Below the pieces are notes generated by a model. It searched no databases. It saw nothing but the letters and a program-made list of their open reading frames with translations, and was not told where the DNA came from. A stretch of 64,000 nt of DNA, taken from NCBI GenBank assembly GCA_947448025.1, contig CANFLV010000003.1:62001-126000 (forward strand). Reading direction: 5' to 3'. A program made the position numbers and the translations under genes. This DNA comes from Oxalobacteraceae bacterium. Lineage in GTDB: Bacteria; Pseudomonadota; Gammaproteobacteria; Burkholderiales; Burkholderiaceae_D. This document shows, piece after piece, positions 8,491 to 16,640 of the stretch. Numbering within the stretch: position 1 is the first letter of the stretch; the number at the start of each line of letters is the position of its first letter.

Positions 8491-9738
8491 ATGGCGCACC
8501 TTCTGATTTTAGAACTCCCCGGCGGAAATGATACCGACCTGCTGCAAGCGGCGATGGATCGCGGCGACACATTCACGTTTTTGACGGCACAGCAAGATCA
8601 TTATCAGCAACAGCCAAAGGTCTGGGACATGCTCGGCGCCGCGCGTGACATCCTTGAAATCACGCCCTTTGACTACGCCGAAGTCGAAGCCAGAGTGCTC
8701 GCCATCCACGCAATCAGCGCTTTTGATGCAGTACTCTGTTTAATCGATACGCGCGTCGTGGAAGCAGCGCGTCTCGCGGCGCGACTTGGCTGTCGCCATT
8801 TGAATCACGCCAGCGCGGTTTTATTGCGCGATAAGTTTAATGTGCGCTGCCGTTTGCGAGAGCGCGGCATCGCACAGCCGGAGTTTGAATTAGCAACCTC
8901 CAATGCAATGCTCACGACCGTCGTTGAACACATGGGCCTGCCAGTCCTGATCAAGCCCTGTGACGGTTACGGCTCACAAAATATCATCGTCTTGCGCTAC
9001 CCGGAAGACAGGGACCCGCTGTTATGTCCGCTCGACGATTTTTTACCGAGTCATGCGGATTATGGGCTTGGCGTGCTGGCCACGGATCGCTTGCTGGTGG
9101 AGCGTTACATGCCGGGTACCGTCATTGGCTGCGACACGATGACGATCGATGGACGGCATCGCCTGTTAGGCATTAACGAGAAAATCTTCTTCGAGCCACC
9201 CTCGTTCGCCATTCGCGGAGGCTGCTTCAAAGCCAATACCCTGGCCTTCCAGGAAATCGAACAATACGTCTTTGCGGCGCTCGATGCGGTCGATTTTGAC
9301 TGGGGCGCCGCCCATACCGAACTGATGATCACTGATGACGGCCCGCGCCTGATCGAAATCAATCCACGCCTGGTCGGTGCAAAAATCGCGCGACTGGTGG
9401 GTTATGCACTGGACGCATCCGTGCATAAAGACCTGATCGCCCTGCATGTCGGAGAAACGGTGCCGCCCAGAACCGCTGGCGCAAATGGCTACGCCGTTAC
9501 CCGCTGGCTTGTGGCAAATGAGGAAGGCGCTTTTGATCATGTCGACTTGCCAAACTCAGACGATCCGCGCATTCGCTGTGTTGAAATCCTGAAAAAACCT
9601 GGCGATTATGTTGGGCCACCCTTTGAAAACGCCGATCGTATTGGCTATGTCATGGTCTGCTCACACAGCCAGCACGAAGCGGAACTTCTGGCGGATGCGT
9701 TTATCGCGCAATGCAAACTCACCATTTACCCCTTGTAA
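8491..9738 (+). CDS. ATP-grasp ligase
   Basis: A 415-residue ATP-grasp enzyme of the carboxylate-amine ligase type. There is a pre-ATP-grasp region to about 105, then LRDKFNVRCRLRERGI, the ATP-lysine strand GLPVLIKPCDGYGSQNI, the partner strand LLVERYMPG, and the metal/phosphate site LIEINPRLVGAKI. A C-terminal lobe ends near position 400. The layout fits the group that includes carnosine synthase, L-amino-acid ligases and several natural-product ligases, which join a carboxylate to an amine through an acyl phosphate. It begins 22 bases after the FGE-fold gene and ends the cluster. It may build a small amide or dipeptide that the other enzymes modify; substrates cannot be read from the sequence. 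Confidence 0.9.
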   Translation: MAHLLILELPGGNDTDLLQAAMDRGDTFTFLTAQQDHYQQQPKVWDMLGAARDILEITPFDYAEVEARVLAIHAISAFDAVLCLIDTRVVEAARLAARLGCRHLNHASAVLLRDKFNVRCRLRERGIAQPEFELATSNAMLTTVVEHMGLPVLIKPCDGYGSQNIIVLRYPEDRDPLLCPLDDFLPSHADYGLGVLATDRLLVERYMPGTVIGCDTMTIDGRHRLLGINEKIFFEPPSFAIRGGCFKANTLAFQEIEQYVFAALDAVDFDWGAAHTELMITDDGPRLIEINPRLVGAKIARLVGYALDASVHKDLIALHVGETVPPRTAGANGYAVTRWLVANEEGAFDHVDLPNSDDPRIRCVEILKKPGDYVGPPFENADRIGYVMVCSHSQHEAELLADAFIAQCKLTIYPL

Positions 9739-9808
9739 GCCGGCCTGAACTTGCCCGCGTCAGTGTGGGCATTTCGCACCATCGGACTTCACATTTTCGC
9801 AATTAAGG

Positions 9809-9824
9809 GGTGATTAAGATCACA
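9809..9824. promoter_or_regulatory. CRP/FNR-family operator with downstream -10
   Basis: GGTGATTAAGATCACA contains a perfect GTGAT-N4-ATCAC inverted repeat, intermediate between CRP (TGTGA-N6-TCACA) and FNR (TTGAT-N4-ATCAA) sites. An AT-rich -10-like TAATAT lies at 9850-9855. With a start near 9862 the palindrome centre falls at about -45, close to class II activation geometry. It would drive the outer-membrane cytochrome gene and suggests control by oxygen, nitric oxide or a similar signal. Confidence 0.6.
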
Positions 9825-9928
9825 CTCGAGAATTTAAATGTCAAAATAATAATATTTTAAAAGAGGCTCGATCCATTTCCCCATGGAGTATTTTTTTGCC
9901 CCCCTTCCCCTTCAAAAAGGCGTACCCC

Positions 9929-11266
9929 ATGATTTCATATTTGCTTTCCGTGACAAGACGAATGAACTTGCAGCTGATTTTCACTATCGTATTTTTTCAA
10001 TGCTTGTTGGCACCACTTGAGGCAAACGCACTACCTGCTTTCGCACGGCAGACCGGTCAAAATTGCATTGCCTGCCATGCTGGTGGACAGTTTCCTGAAT
10101 TGACCCCTTTTGGACGATTGTTCAAACTAACCGGCTATACGCTGGGAAACAAAAACAGTCCCTCGGTCGCCGTAATGGGCGTCGGCAGTTTTACTAAAAC
10201 CAGCGATCCGACTGTCGATGCCGCGTTTGCGAAAGATGCTGCTGCCATTTTCCAAACAGGGAGCGTTTTTGTGGCGGGCAAAGTCGCCGACAATGTAGGA
10301 ATGTTCGCGCAAGCCAGTTACAACCCTTACGACAATCAAAATACCCCGACCGGTCGCTGGCAAGGTAAATGGAGCTCCGATAATGTCGATTTGCGCTATG
10401 TGCAGCAACTCAATGCTTACCAGCAGAACTTGCAGGTTGGACTCTCTTTGAATAACAATCCAACCGTGGCAGATCCATGGAATACAGCGCCCGCATGGCT
10501 ACAGTATGTGCCAACACAGTTTGGCGTGACTGGCCCGGATGCATCACCGATCGTCACGCAACTCGGCGCCCAGGTCGCCGGCTTGTCAGCCTACGCGTTC
10601 ATTAACCAGACCCTGTATGTCGAATTGGCCGCTTACCAAACCGCGAATGGCGTTTGGTCCTTCCTCAGCAAGGGCAACTCGAACGCGGACCAGGTGAAAC
10701 TCAAAGGGACAAATCCTTATTTGCGCGTGGCGCTGAGTCGTAACTGGGGGCCGCACAATGCGATGGTGGGCGCCTTTGCACTGAACGCCAATATTTATCC
10801 GAACAATCTTGCCCCCTCGGGCCCGGCGACAGCTTACCGGGATCGCGGTGTCGACGCCCAATACCAATACCTCATGGACGCGCACGCAGCGACACTGCAA
10901 TTGAGCTATATCAATGAGGCCATCAGCAATGGCGATGTCACGGGAATCGCCACCTATGCCATAAACCGGCTGGATCAGTTCCGTGCCAAGGCAAGCTATG
11001 TGCATCAAGCAACATTCGGCACGAGTATCAGCTACTTCAACACCACAGGCAGTGCCGACTCAACGCTTTATCCCGATCCGGCAAATAGCCCCGGAACACG
11101 TGGCTGGATTCCTGAAATCTTCTGGATTCCGGTACAGAATATCCGCGTCGGCACGCAATACTTTGCGTTTAACCGCTTCCATGGCGCCAACAGCAATTAC
11201 GATGGCGCGGGGCGTTCGGCAAGCAGTAACAACACGCTGTTTGCCTACGTTTGGGCGGCCTATTAA
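9929..11266 (+). CDS. Monohaem cytochrome fused to an outer-membrane beta-barrel
   Basis: I chose the second ATG (9929), which has an AAAAAGG ribosome binding site, giving 445 residues. A signal peptide (to about ANA, residue 34) is followed at once by a c-type haem site, QNCIACH (Cys46, Cys49, His50), inside the segment PAFARQTGQ...FPELTPFGRLFKLTGY. The remaining 370 residues are alternating amphipathic strands ending in VWAAY. This is the layout of porin-cytochromes such as Cyc2, where a small haem domain plugs a barrel and moves electrons across the outer membrane. The substrate here is unknown, and this may be a Cyc2-like rather than a true Cyc2 protein. A CRP/FNR-type palindrome lies 105-120 bases upstream. 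Confidence 0.8.
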   Translation: MISYLLSVTRRMNLQLIFTIVFFQCLLAPLEANALPAFARQTGQNCIACHAGGQFPELTPFGRLFKLTGYTLGNKNSPSVAVMGVGSFTKTSDPTVDAAFAKDAAAIFQTGSVFVAGKVADNVGMFAQASYNPYDNQNTPTGRWQGKWSSDNVDLRYVQQLNAYQQNLQVGLSLNNNPTVADPWNTAPAWLQYVPTQFGVTGPDASPIVTQLGAQVAGLSAYAFINQTLYVELAAYQTANGVWSFLSKGNSNADQVKLKGTNPYLRVALSRNWGPHNAMVGAFALNANIYPNNLAPSGPATAYRDRGVDAQYQYLMDAHAATLQLSYINEAISNGDVTGIATYAINRLDQFRAKASYVHQATFGTSISYFNTTGSADSTLYPDPANSPGTRGWIPEIFWIPVQNIRVGTQYFAFNRFHGANSNYDGAGRSASSNNTLFAYVWAAY

Positions 11267-11278
11267 AGTAATGAACTC

Positions 11279-11998
11279 TTAGAAGCGCAAACCGAAGGAG
11301 AGCCGTGTCTGGTCACTTGCCAGAAAATTGGCTTTCTGTTCGCGCGCGAGCCTGACGAAAACATCGCGCTCATCCAAGGTCACAGACACGGCATTACCTG
11401 CCACGGATGGCGCGGTCTCATCGGGCCGTCCACGCTTATGCGACACATCGACTGTAAGGCGCCGTTGCCGATCGAAATTCTGCCGCCAGAGCGCATGGAT
11501 AACAGTTTGGCCGGTGCCGAGTCGATTATCCTGCACAGTAAAAATAGAGAAATCAGCCCCGGGGATCCGTTTTGTCCCCATCCCAAATGTCACCGCATCA
11601 TTCGGATCGAAATTCAGGTTGTAATAGTCTTTCAAATTGGTACGCCCCAATCCGACAATGCCATAGACCGAGTCGTTGCCGACTTGCGCGTTTAAGGAGC
11701 CGCCAATAAAGCCCTTTGATGCAAGTTGGAGTGAGGGCACAATCTGGACATTGGCAAATTCTATTGCATGCTCATAACCAACGCGCGTCTGTTCAAATTC
11801 ACTGCCGCGCTGATAGTGGCCCAACCAGAATGTTTCCGACTCGCGCTTGGCGCGCAAGTTTACATCGGTCGCGGCTAGCTGTTGGCTGCTTGCGTAATAA
11901 GACGAACTCAGTTTGAATGCCCATGGATCGGGATCGCTGGCATCGGCCAAAGCCAAAGTTGTGGCGCAAGCCAAAAAGATCGCAATCAACAGTTTCAT
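11279..11998 (-). CDS. Outer-membrane beta-barrel protein, unknown function
   Basis: 239 residues with a clear signal peptide (MKLLIAIFLACATTLALA) and a mature part of regular 8-10-residue amphipathic strands ending in LSFGLRF, the C-terminal Phe signal used for outer-membrane insertion. The length suits an 8-12-stranded barrel. It converges with the cytochrome-barrel gene (12 bases between stops), so it is transcribed separately. I recognise no family-specific motif. It could be an accessory of the cytochrome system or unrelated. Confidence 0.75.
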   Translation of the reverse strand: MKLLIAIFLACATTLALADASDPDPWAFKLSSSYYASSQQLAATDVNLRAKRESETFWLGHYQRGSEFEQTRVGYEHAIEFANVQIVPSLQLASKGFIGGSLNAQVGNDSVYGIVGLGRTNLKDYYNLNFDPNDAVTFGMGTKRIPGADFSIFTVQDNRLGTGQTVIHALWRQNFDRQRRLTVDVSHKRGRPDETAPSVAGNAVSVTLDERDVFVRLAREQKANFLASDQTRLSFGLRF

Positions 11999-12121
11999 AG
12001 TCAGTGCTTCTAATAATTGAATGAATAATGATTTCAGTCACGTGAGGCGTGCCAGCGAATTTCGTGGACATGCGAAACGCGAAATTAGTTACCCCATTAT
12101 TGCATTGAACCGCTGCCCAAC

Positions 12122-13036
12122 TCACAGCGGCGCTGACAGGGCAACTAGCTTTTGCAGATCGGCTTCAATTACTGCCGGTGTCCGATAAGCGACTTCATCG
12201 CGCAAACGCGCCGTGTCAGCCACCATCACCGCAATATCATCTGGCCGATCCGGCAGTGCCCCGAGCTGCAAGAGTTCCGGGCGTCCCAACAGCCGCGCGA
12301 TGGATTGCGCCAGCGAGGCGATCGTTTGCCCCTGCCCCGAGGCGACGTTGACCGGCCCGGTCACATCACTGCGCGTCAGCGCTGCAAGCGCATCGGCGAC
12401 CCACCAGGTACTGGCGAAGTCGCGCACCTGCTGCCCGGAACTGCAAGCAGCGACCTCGCCGCGCAGCAAGGCCTGCACAATACTGGGTACGAGGCGTGCC
12501 ACCGGTTCGTGCGGACCGAAAAGGTGAAAGAGTCGCGCCCAGGCGACTTGCGCGCCGGGATGCGCGTCGGCGATGTCAAACAGGCGCTGAGCCAACATCG
12601 CTTTTGCCCGCCCATACGCTGTGGCAGGCGCGATCAGGCGGCTTTCCGGCCAGGGAAGTTCGGCAGGCGCGACCTGCCAGTCATATTCGGCACAGCTACC
12701 AATACCGACAAGACGGCGTCCACCATTCGCAAAAAATTGTCTCGCAAGCGCGCAGGACGCCTCCAGCCACAAGAAATTTTCTGGCGCGCTCCAGTAACTG
12801 CCATGCGCGACGTACCAGGCTGCATGCACCAGATGCGTGGGACGAATTTCAGCAAGCAGAGCGCGCGCTTCAGCCGGGTTGAGTAACTCACACAGATGCC
12901 AGCTCACACCGGGAATTGGCGGGCCGACAGCGCGTCTGGCCTGCGCATGCACCGTCCAGCCACTGGACGCCAGGGCCCGCGCCAGCGGCAAGCCGACGAA
13001 GCCGCTTGCGCCGGTCAGAAGGACGGATTCAGGCAT
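12122..13036 (-). CDS. NAD-dependent epimerase/reductase, last gene of the CDP-sugar operon
   Basis: A 304-residue extended short-chain dehydrogenase. The Rossmann motif VLLTGASGFVGLPLA sits at residues 5-19 and the catalytic AYGRAK (YxxxK) near 142-147; the sugar-binding half holds RLFHLFGPHEPVARLVP. In deoxyhexose pathways enzymes of this type reduce the 4-keto group of the activated sugar as the final step. It overlaps the 3,5-epimerase gene by 8 bases and closes a six-gene operon, so 4-ketoreduction of the CDP-4-keto-6-deoxyhexose is the likely role. The stereochemistry of the product cannot be read. Confidence 0.88.
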   Translation of the reverse strand: MPESVLLTGASGFVGLPLARALASSGWTVHAQARRAVGPPIPGVSWHLCELLNPAEARALLAEIRPTHLVHAAWYVAHGSYWSAPENFLWLEASCALARQFFANGGRRLVGIGSCAEYDWQVAPAELPWPESRLIAPATAYGRAKAMLAQRLFDIADAHPGAQVAWARLFHLFGPHEPVARLVPSIVQALLRGEVAACSSGQQVRDFASTWWVADALAALTRSDVTGPVNVASGQGQTIASLAQSIARLLGRPELLQLGALPDRPDDIAVMVADTARLRDEVAYRTPAVIEADLQKLVALSAPL

Positions 13037-13556
13037 AGTCAGGCCAGTGACGATCGCGTTCGGAAATCATGGTCGGTGTTGCCGGCCACGCAATGGCGAA
13101 GGCCGGATCATCCCAGCGGCAGCCACGCGCATGTGCCGGCGAATACGGCACGTCGATCAGGTATTCGAGCAGCGCGGCGTCGCACAGCGTCAGAAAACCA
13201 TGGGCGCAGCCACGCGGAATGAACAAGGCATTGCCGGTGTCGGCGCTGAGCGTGACAGCCCAATATTGTCCGCAGGTCGCAGAGTCTGCCCGCAAGTCGA
13301 GCGCCACGTCAAAGATCTGGCCGCGCAAACAACGCACGAGTTTTTGCTCCACTGCCGGGCCGACCTGAAAATGCATGCCGCGCAATGTGTGGCATGCAAA
13401 ATTTTCCGACAAACTGGCCTGCACCGGGGCGAATTCAATTCCTGCATTGCCGAATGCATCACGACACCAGCTACGCCGAAACGCGCCGCGTTCGTCACCC
13501 TGCGAAGGACTGATGAGCTCGAACAGACCGGCAATGGGCGTGGCCAGGCATTCCAT
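13029..13556 (-). CDS. RmlC-family NDP-4-keto-6-deoxyhexose 3,5-epimerase
   Basis: 175 residues with the RmlC cupin pattern: RGAFRRSWCRDAF, the catalytic-His loop LRGMHFQVG (His62), KLVRCLRGQIFDVALDLR, and FIPRGCAHGFLTL with a downstream EYLIDVPY. The family epimerises C3 and/or C5 of 4-keto-6-deoxy sugars. It lies between the C-methyltransferase (1-base overlap, TGATG) and the terminal reductase. An enzyme acting after a C3 methylation may work at C5 only. The substrate is presumably CDP-linked because the operon has a cytidylyltransferase and CDP-glucose dehydratase. Confidence 0.92.
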   Translation of the reverse strand: MECLATPIAGLFELISPSQGDERGAFRRSWCRDAFGNAGIEFAPVQASLSENFACHTLRGMHFQVGPAVEQKLVRCLRGQIFDVALDLRADSATCGQYWAVTLSADTGNALFIPRGCAHGFLTLCDAALLEYLIDVPYSPAHARGCRWDDPAFAIAWPATPTMISERDRHWPDYA

Positions 13557-14794
13557 CAGTAGTACCGCAATTCAGGTACGGCCGTGACCAGCTCGCCATG
13601 AAAGCCAGCGGTTCGCAGCAGCGTGACAATTTCATCGGCGATGTTCCATGGAAGGATCAGGATACAGTCGGGTGCGAGCGCCAGCATTGCCTCGGGCGTC
13701 AGGACAGGAATGTGGCTACCGGGCAGCAATCGCCCGATCTTGCCGGGACTTCGATCAGCCACCGCGAGGATATCCCCGGCACCTGTGCCCGCTGCATTCA
13801 GGAAGGTATTGCCCTTGGCTGCGGCGCCATAGGCCGCGATGCGCTTGCCTGCCGCGTGGCTGGCAGATAACCACGACCGAAAGCCCTCCAGCACCGCTTT
13901 CACGCGCTGATCAAAGCCCGCGTAAAACGCGTCGTTATCGAGTCCGCGCGCGGCTTCTTCGGCGCGCAAGGATCGCACTCGATCGCTTGGCAGCACCATC
14001 GGCGTTGCGCACGCGAGCACCCGCATTGAGCCGCCATGCGTAGGCAGGCGCTCGAGATCGACGACATACAGTCCATGCCGAGCCAGCGCACGCTCCATTG
14101 CCAGCAAGGACCAATACGCGTAATGCTCATGGTAAATCGTATCGAACTGCACTCCGTCAACCAGCGTGAGCAATTGCGGCGCTTCAATCGACACCATGCC
14201 GTGCGCGCCGGCGAGTTGCGCAAGACCTGCGATAAAGTCATTCACATCCGGCACATGCGCCAGCACATTGTTGGCGATGACCAGATTTGCATGTCGCCCG
14301 AGTTGCCTAACGAGCGCCGCGGCACTGTCGCGACCAAGAAATGCCACCTCGGTCGGCACGCCATGTGCACGCGCGACTTCAGCCACATTGGCGGCAGGTT
14401 CAATGCCGAGACAAGGAATGCCCGCCGCAACAAAATTACGCAGCAAGTAGCCATCGTTACTGGCGACCTCGATCACCAGACTGTCGTGGTCCAACGCCAG
14501 CCGCTCAGTCATCGCGTCGCAAAAGTGCCGGGCATGCGCGAGCCAGGACGCAGAAGCTGAGGAAAAATACGCGTAATCGGAAAAGATGCCACGGGCGTCC
14601 ACGATCGTATCGAGCTGCACGAGGCGACAAGCATCGCACACGACGGCGTGCAGCGGAAAGCGCGCTTCAGCATCCAGATCAGCATCCGGCGCAAGGTAAG
14701 AATTCGATACCGCCATGCTGCCGAGCTCGCAGAACGACGCGCCCAATTGGCCGCCGCAAGCGCGGCAGGCAGTTTGTGCGATGGCATAGTTCAT
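13556..14794 (-). CDS. Sugar C-methyltransferase (Methyltransf_13/11/14 architecture)
   Basis: 412 residues with the three-part layout of deoxysugar C-methyltransferases such as TylC3. An N-terminal zinc knuckle (CRACGGQ at about 10-16, CDACRLVQLD near 53) comes first, then a central SAM-binding Rossmann domain (VIEVASNDGYLL, GIEPAANVAEVA, NNVLAHVPDV). The C-terminal domain (AYGAAAKGNTFLN, LPWNIADEIV) completes the match. These enzymes add a methyl group, usually at C3, of an NDP-4-keto sugar, giving a branched-chain deoxyhexose. The start ATG overlaps the dehydratase stop (ATGA). No 3-dehydratase gene is present, so a 3-C-methyl-6-deoxyhexose keeping its 3-OH is the simplest prediction. Confidence 0.9.
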   Translation of the reverse strand: MNYAIAQTACRACGGQLGASFCELGSMAVSNSYLAPDADLDAEARFPLHAVVCDACRLVQLDTIVDARGIFSDYAYFSSASASWLAHARHFCDAMTERLALDHDSLVIEVASNDGYLLRNFVAAGIPCLGIEPAANVAEVARAHGVPTEVAFLGRDSAAALVRQLGRHANLVIANNVLAHVPDVNDFIAGLAQLAGAHGMVSIEAPQLLTLVDGVQFDTIYHEHYAYWSLLAMERALARHGLYVVDLERLPTHGGSMRVLACATPMVLPSDRVRSLRAEEAARGLDNDAFYAGFDQRVKAVLEGFRSWLSASHAAGKRIAAYGAAAKGNTFLNAAGTGAGDILAVADRSPGKIGRLLPGSHIPVLTPEAMLALAPDCILILPWNIADEIVTLLRTAGFHGELVTAVPELRYY

Positions 14795-15873
14795 GGCCCG
14801 GGCTCCTTGGATTTTGCAGAAAGAAATGCCGTCATGGCCGCTTGCGAATACGCCGGCATGTCGTCGCCATCGTCCCAGGCAGCGTACCAGCGGGCGGTCT
14901 CAGCGATGGCGCGCGACAGGTCGTAATGCGGCCGCCAGCCCAGTACCCCGGCAGCTCGACCGCTGTCGAGCGCGAGTCGCGGCTGTTCCGCCATGAGCGG
15001 GCCGCTGGCGACTAAGCACTGCAGCGCCTGGCCGGTCGCGCGCTGCCATTCGGTGAGCAAGTCACGCACTCGGCACTCGGCATCTTGCGGACCAAAATTA
15101 AAGGCAGCGGGGAAGCCCTGACGTTCCTGCTGCGCCAAGGCCTCGGCCAGCAGCAGGTAGCCGCTGATGACGTCATGCACATGCTGGAATGGTCGCGTAG
15201 CATCGGGATTACGCAACATCAAGGGCCGACCTGCACGGCGCGCCCGCACCAGATCAGGAATCAGGCGCTCCTGCGCGAAATCTCCGCCGCCGATGACATT
15301 GCCGGCGCGCGCCGTGGCCATGGGCGGCAACTCGCTTTTAAACGAATGGCACCAGCTCGCCACCACCAGTTCAGTGGCTGCTTTCGAGCTGCTGTAGGGA
15401 TCATGCCCGCCCAGTGCATCGCTCTCGATGAAGGGCCGGCCGAGTGCATCGTGGCGATAGACCTTGTCCGAGGTGACGATCACTGCCGCGGCGACGCCAG
15501 CCGCGCCGCGCAGTGCCTGTAACAAGTGGATGGTGCCGTTGACATTGGTGGCGAAGGTGCCTGCAGGATCACGGTAACCCTCCCCGACCAAGGCCTGCGC
15601 AGCCATGTGAATGACGACGTCCGGCTGCGCCTTCTGCACGACCTGCGCCACGGCGGCGGCATCGCGGATGTCGACCATGTACGAAGCGCGCAAGCGGGCG
15701 GCGATGCCGAGTTGCGCAAAGGCGCCAAGCTCTGCGGGCGACAGCGACAGCCCAATCACGTCGGCGCCTAGCGCCTCGAGCATGAGGCAAGTCCATGCGC
15801 CTTTGAAGCCGGTATGCCCGGTCAGTAAAACCCGCTTACCGCGCCAGAAGGCACTGTCTGGGGCGCGGGTCAC
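14791..15873 (-). CDS. rfbG: CDP-glucose 4,6-dehydratase
   Basis: A 360-residue NAD-dependent dehydratase. It has the Rossmann loop VLLTGHTGFKGAW at residues 14-26, typical of CDP- rather than dTDP-glucose dehydratases, and the catalytic YSSSKAATELV. The partner pattern ARAGNVIGGGDFAQERLIPD and RPFQHVHDVISGYL is also present. It converts CDP-D-glucose to CDP-4-keto-6-deoxyglucose, the branch point of CDP-deoxyhexoses. It overlaps by 4 bases both the cytidylyltransferase upstream and the methyltransferase downstream, so stoichiometric co-translation is likely. Confidence 0.95.
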   Translation of the reverse strand: MTRAPDSAFWRGKRVLLTGHTGFKGAWTCLMLEALGADVIGLSLSPAELGAFAQLGIAARLRASYMVDIRDAAAVAQVVQKAQPDVVIHMAAQALVGEGYRDPAGTFATNVNGTIHLLQALRGAAGVAAAVIVTSDKVYRHDALGRPFIESDALGGHDPYSSSKAATELVVASWCHSFKSELPPMATARAGNVIGGGDFAQERLIPDLVRARRAGRPLMLRNPDATRPFQHVHDVISGYLLLAEALAQQERQGFPAAFNFGPQDAECRVRDLLTEWQRATGQALQCLVASGPLMAEQPRLALDSGRAAGVLGWRPHYDLSRAIAETARWYAAWDDGDDMPAYSQAAMTAFLSAKSKEPGP

Positions 15874-16640
15874 CAGCTTCTCCAGGGCGCCTGACCACTG
15901 GCCAGCAAATATTCGAGCTGGTCCCTGTCGCGCAAAGTGTCCATCGGCTGCCAGAAACCCTTATGGTCATACGCCTGCAGCTGGCCATCACGCGCAAGAC
16001 TGCGCAAGGGTTCCTGTTCCCAGACGGTCGCGTCATCGGCAATGCGTTCCAGAACTTTGGGCGACAAGACAAAAAACCCACCATTGATCGTGCCGCCGTC
16101 GCCATCCGGCTTTTCAATGAAGGCCTGGACGCGCGAACCTTGCCGGGCCAGTGCACCAAAGCGGCCCGGCGGCGTAACGGAGGTCACGGTCGCCGCGCAG
16201 CCGTGCTCGCGATGGAAGGCAATCAGCCGGCCGATGTCGACATCGGCCACACCATCGCCATAAGTCATGCAAAAGGCCGCTTCGTCCTGCAGTAAATGGC
16301 CGACCCGACGCAGCCGCCCGCCGGTCTGCGTGTCTTCGCCGGTATCGATCAGGGCGATGCGCCAGGGTTCGGCAGCAGGTCGCAATACCTCGACCTGACC
16401 ACTGCCAAGATCCACGGCGATATCAGAGGCATGCAAGGCATAGTTCAAAAAGTATTCCTTGATTTGCCAGCCGCGATAGCCGAGGCAGATGATGAAATCC
16501 GTCACGCCATGGCTGGCGTAGATTTTCATGATGTGCCAGAGAATGGGCTTGTCGCCGATATTGACCAGCGGCTTGGGCCGCAGCGTGGTTTCTTCGGACA
16601 GGCGCGTGCCGCGTCCGCCGGCCAGGATGACTGCTTTCAT
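15870..16640 (-). CDS. rfbF: Glucose-1-phosphate cytidylyltransferase
   Basis: A 256-residue nucleotidyltransferase. The signature ILAGGRGTRLSEETTLRPKP at residues 5-24 is characteristic of RfbF, and the catalytic region FCMTYGDGVADVDIG follows near 122-136. It makes CDP-glucose from glucose-1-phosphate and CTP, feeding the adjacent CDP-glucose 4,6-dehydratase. It overlaps the OGT-like glycosyltransferase stop by 4 bases. Together these define a dedicated CDP-deoxysugar supply directly downstream of a glycosyltransferase. Confidence 0.95.
   Translation of the reverse strand: MKAVILAGGRGTRLSEETTLRPKPLVNIGDKPILWHIMKIYASHGVTDFIICLGYRGWQIKEYFLNYALHASDIAVDLGSGQVEVLRPAAEPWRIALIDTGEDTQTGGRLRRVGHLLQDEAAFCMTYGDGVADVDIGRLIAFHREHGCAATVTSVTPPGRFGALARQGSRVQAFIEKPDGDGGTINGGFFVLSPKVLERIADDATVWEQEPLRSLARDGQLQAYDHKGFWQPMDTLRDRDQLEYLLASGQAPWRSW

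Noticed and set aside
5159-9738. WD40 unit as an anti-phage defence system
   Set aside because: No nuclease, protease, TIR, NACHT or membrane effector domain; the other genes look metabolic.
12122-16640. Ascarylose/abequose-type dideoxysugar pathway
   Set aside because: No 3-dehydratase (ddhC-like) or its reductase is present; a C-methyltransferase is.
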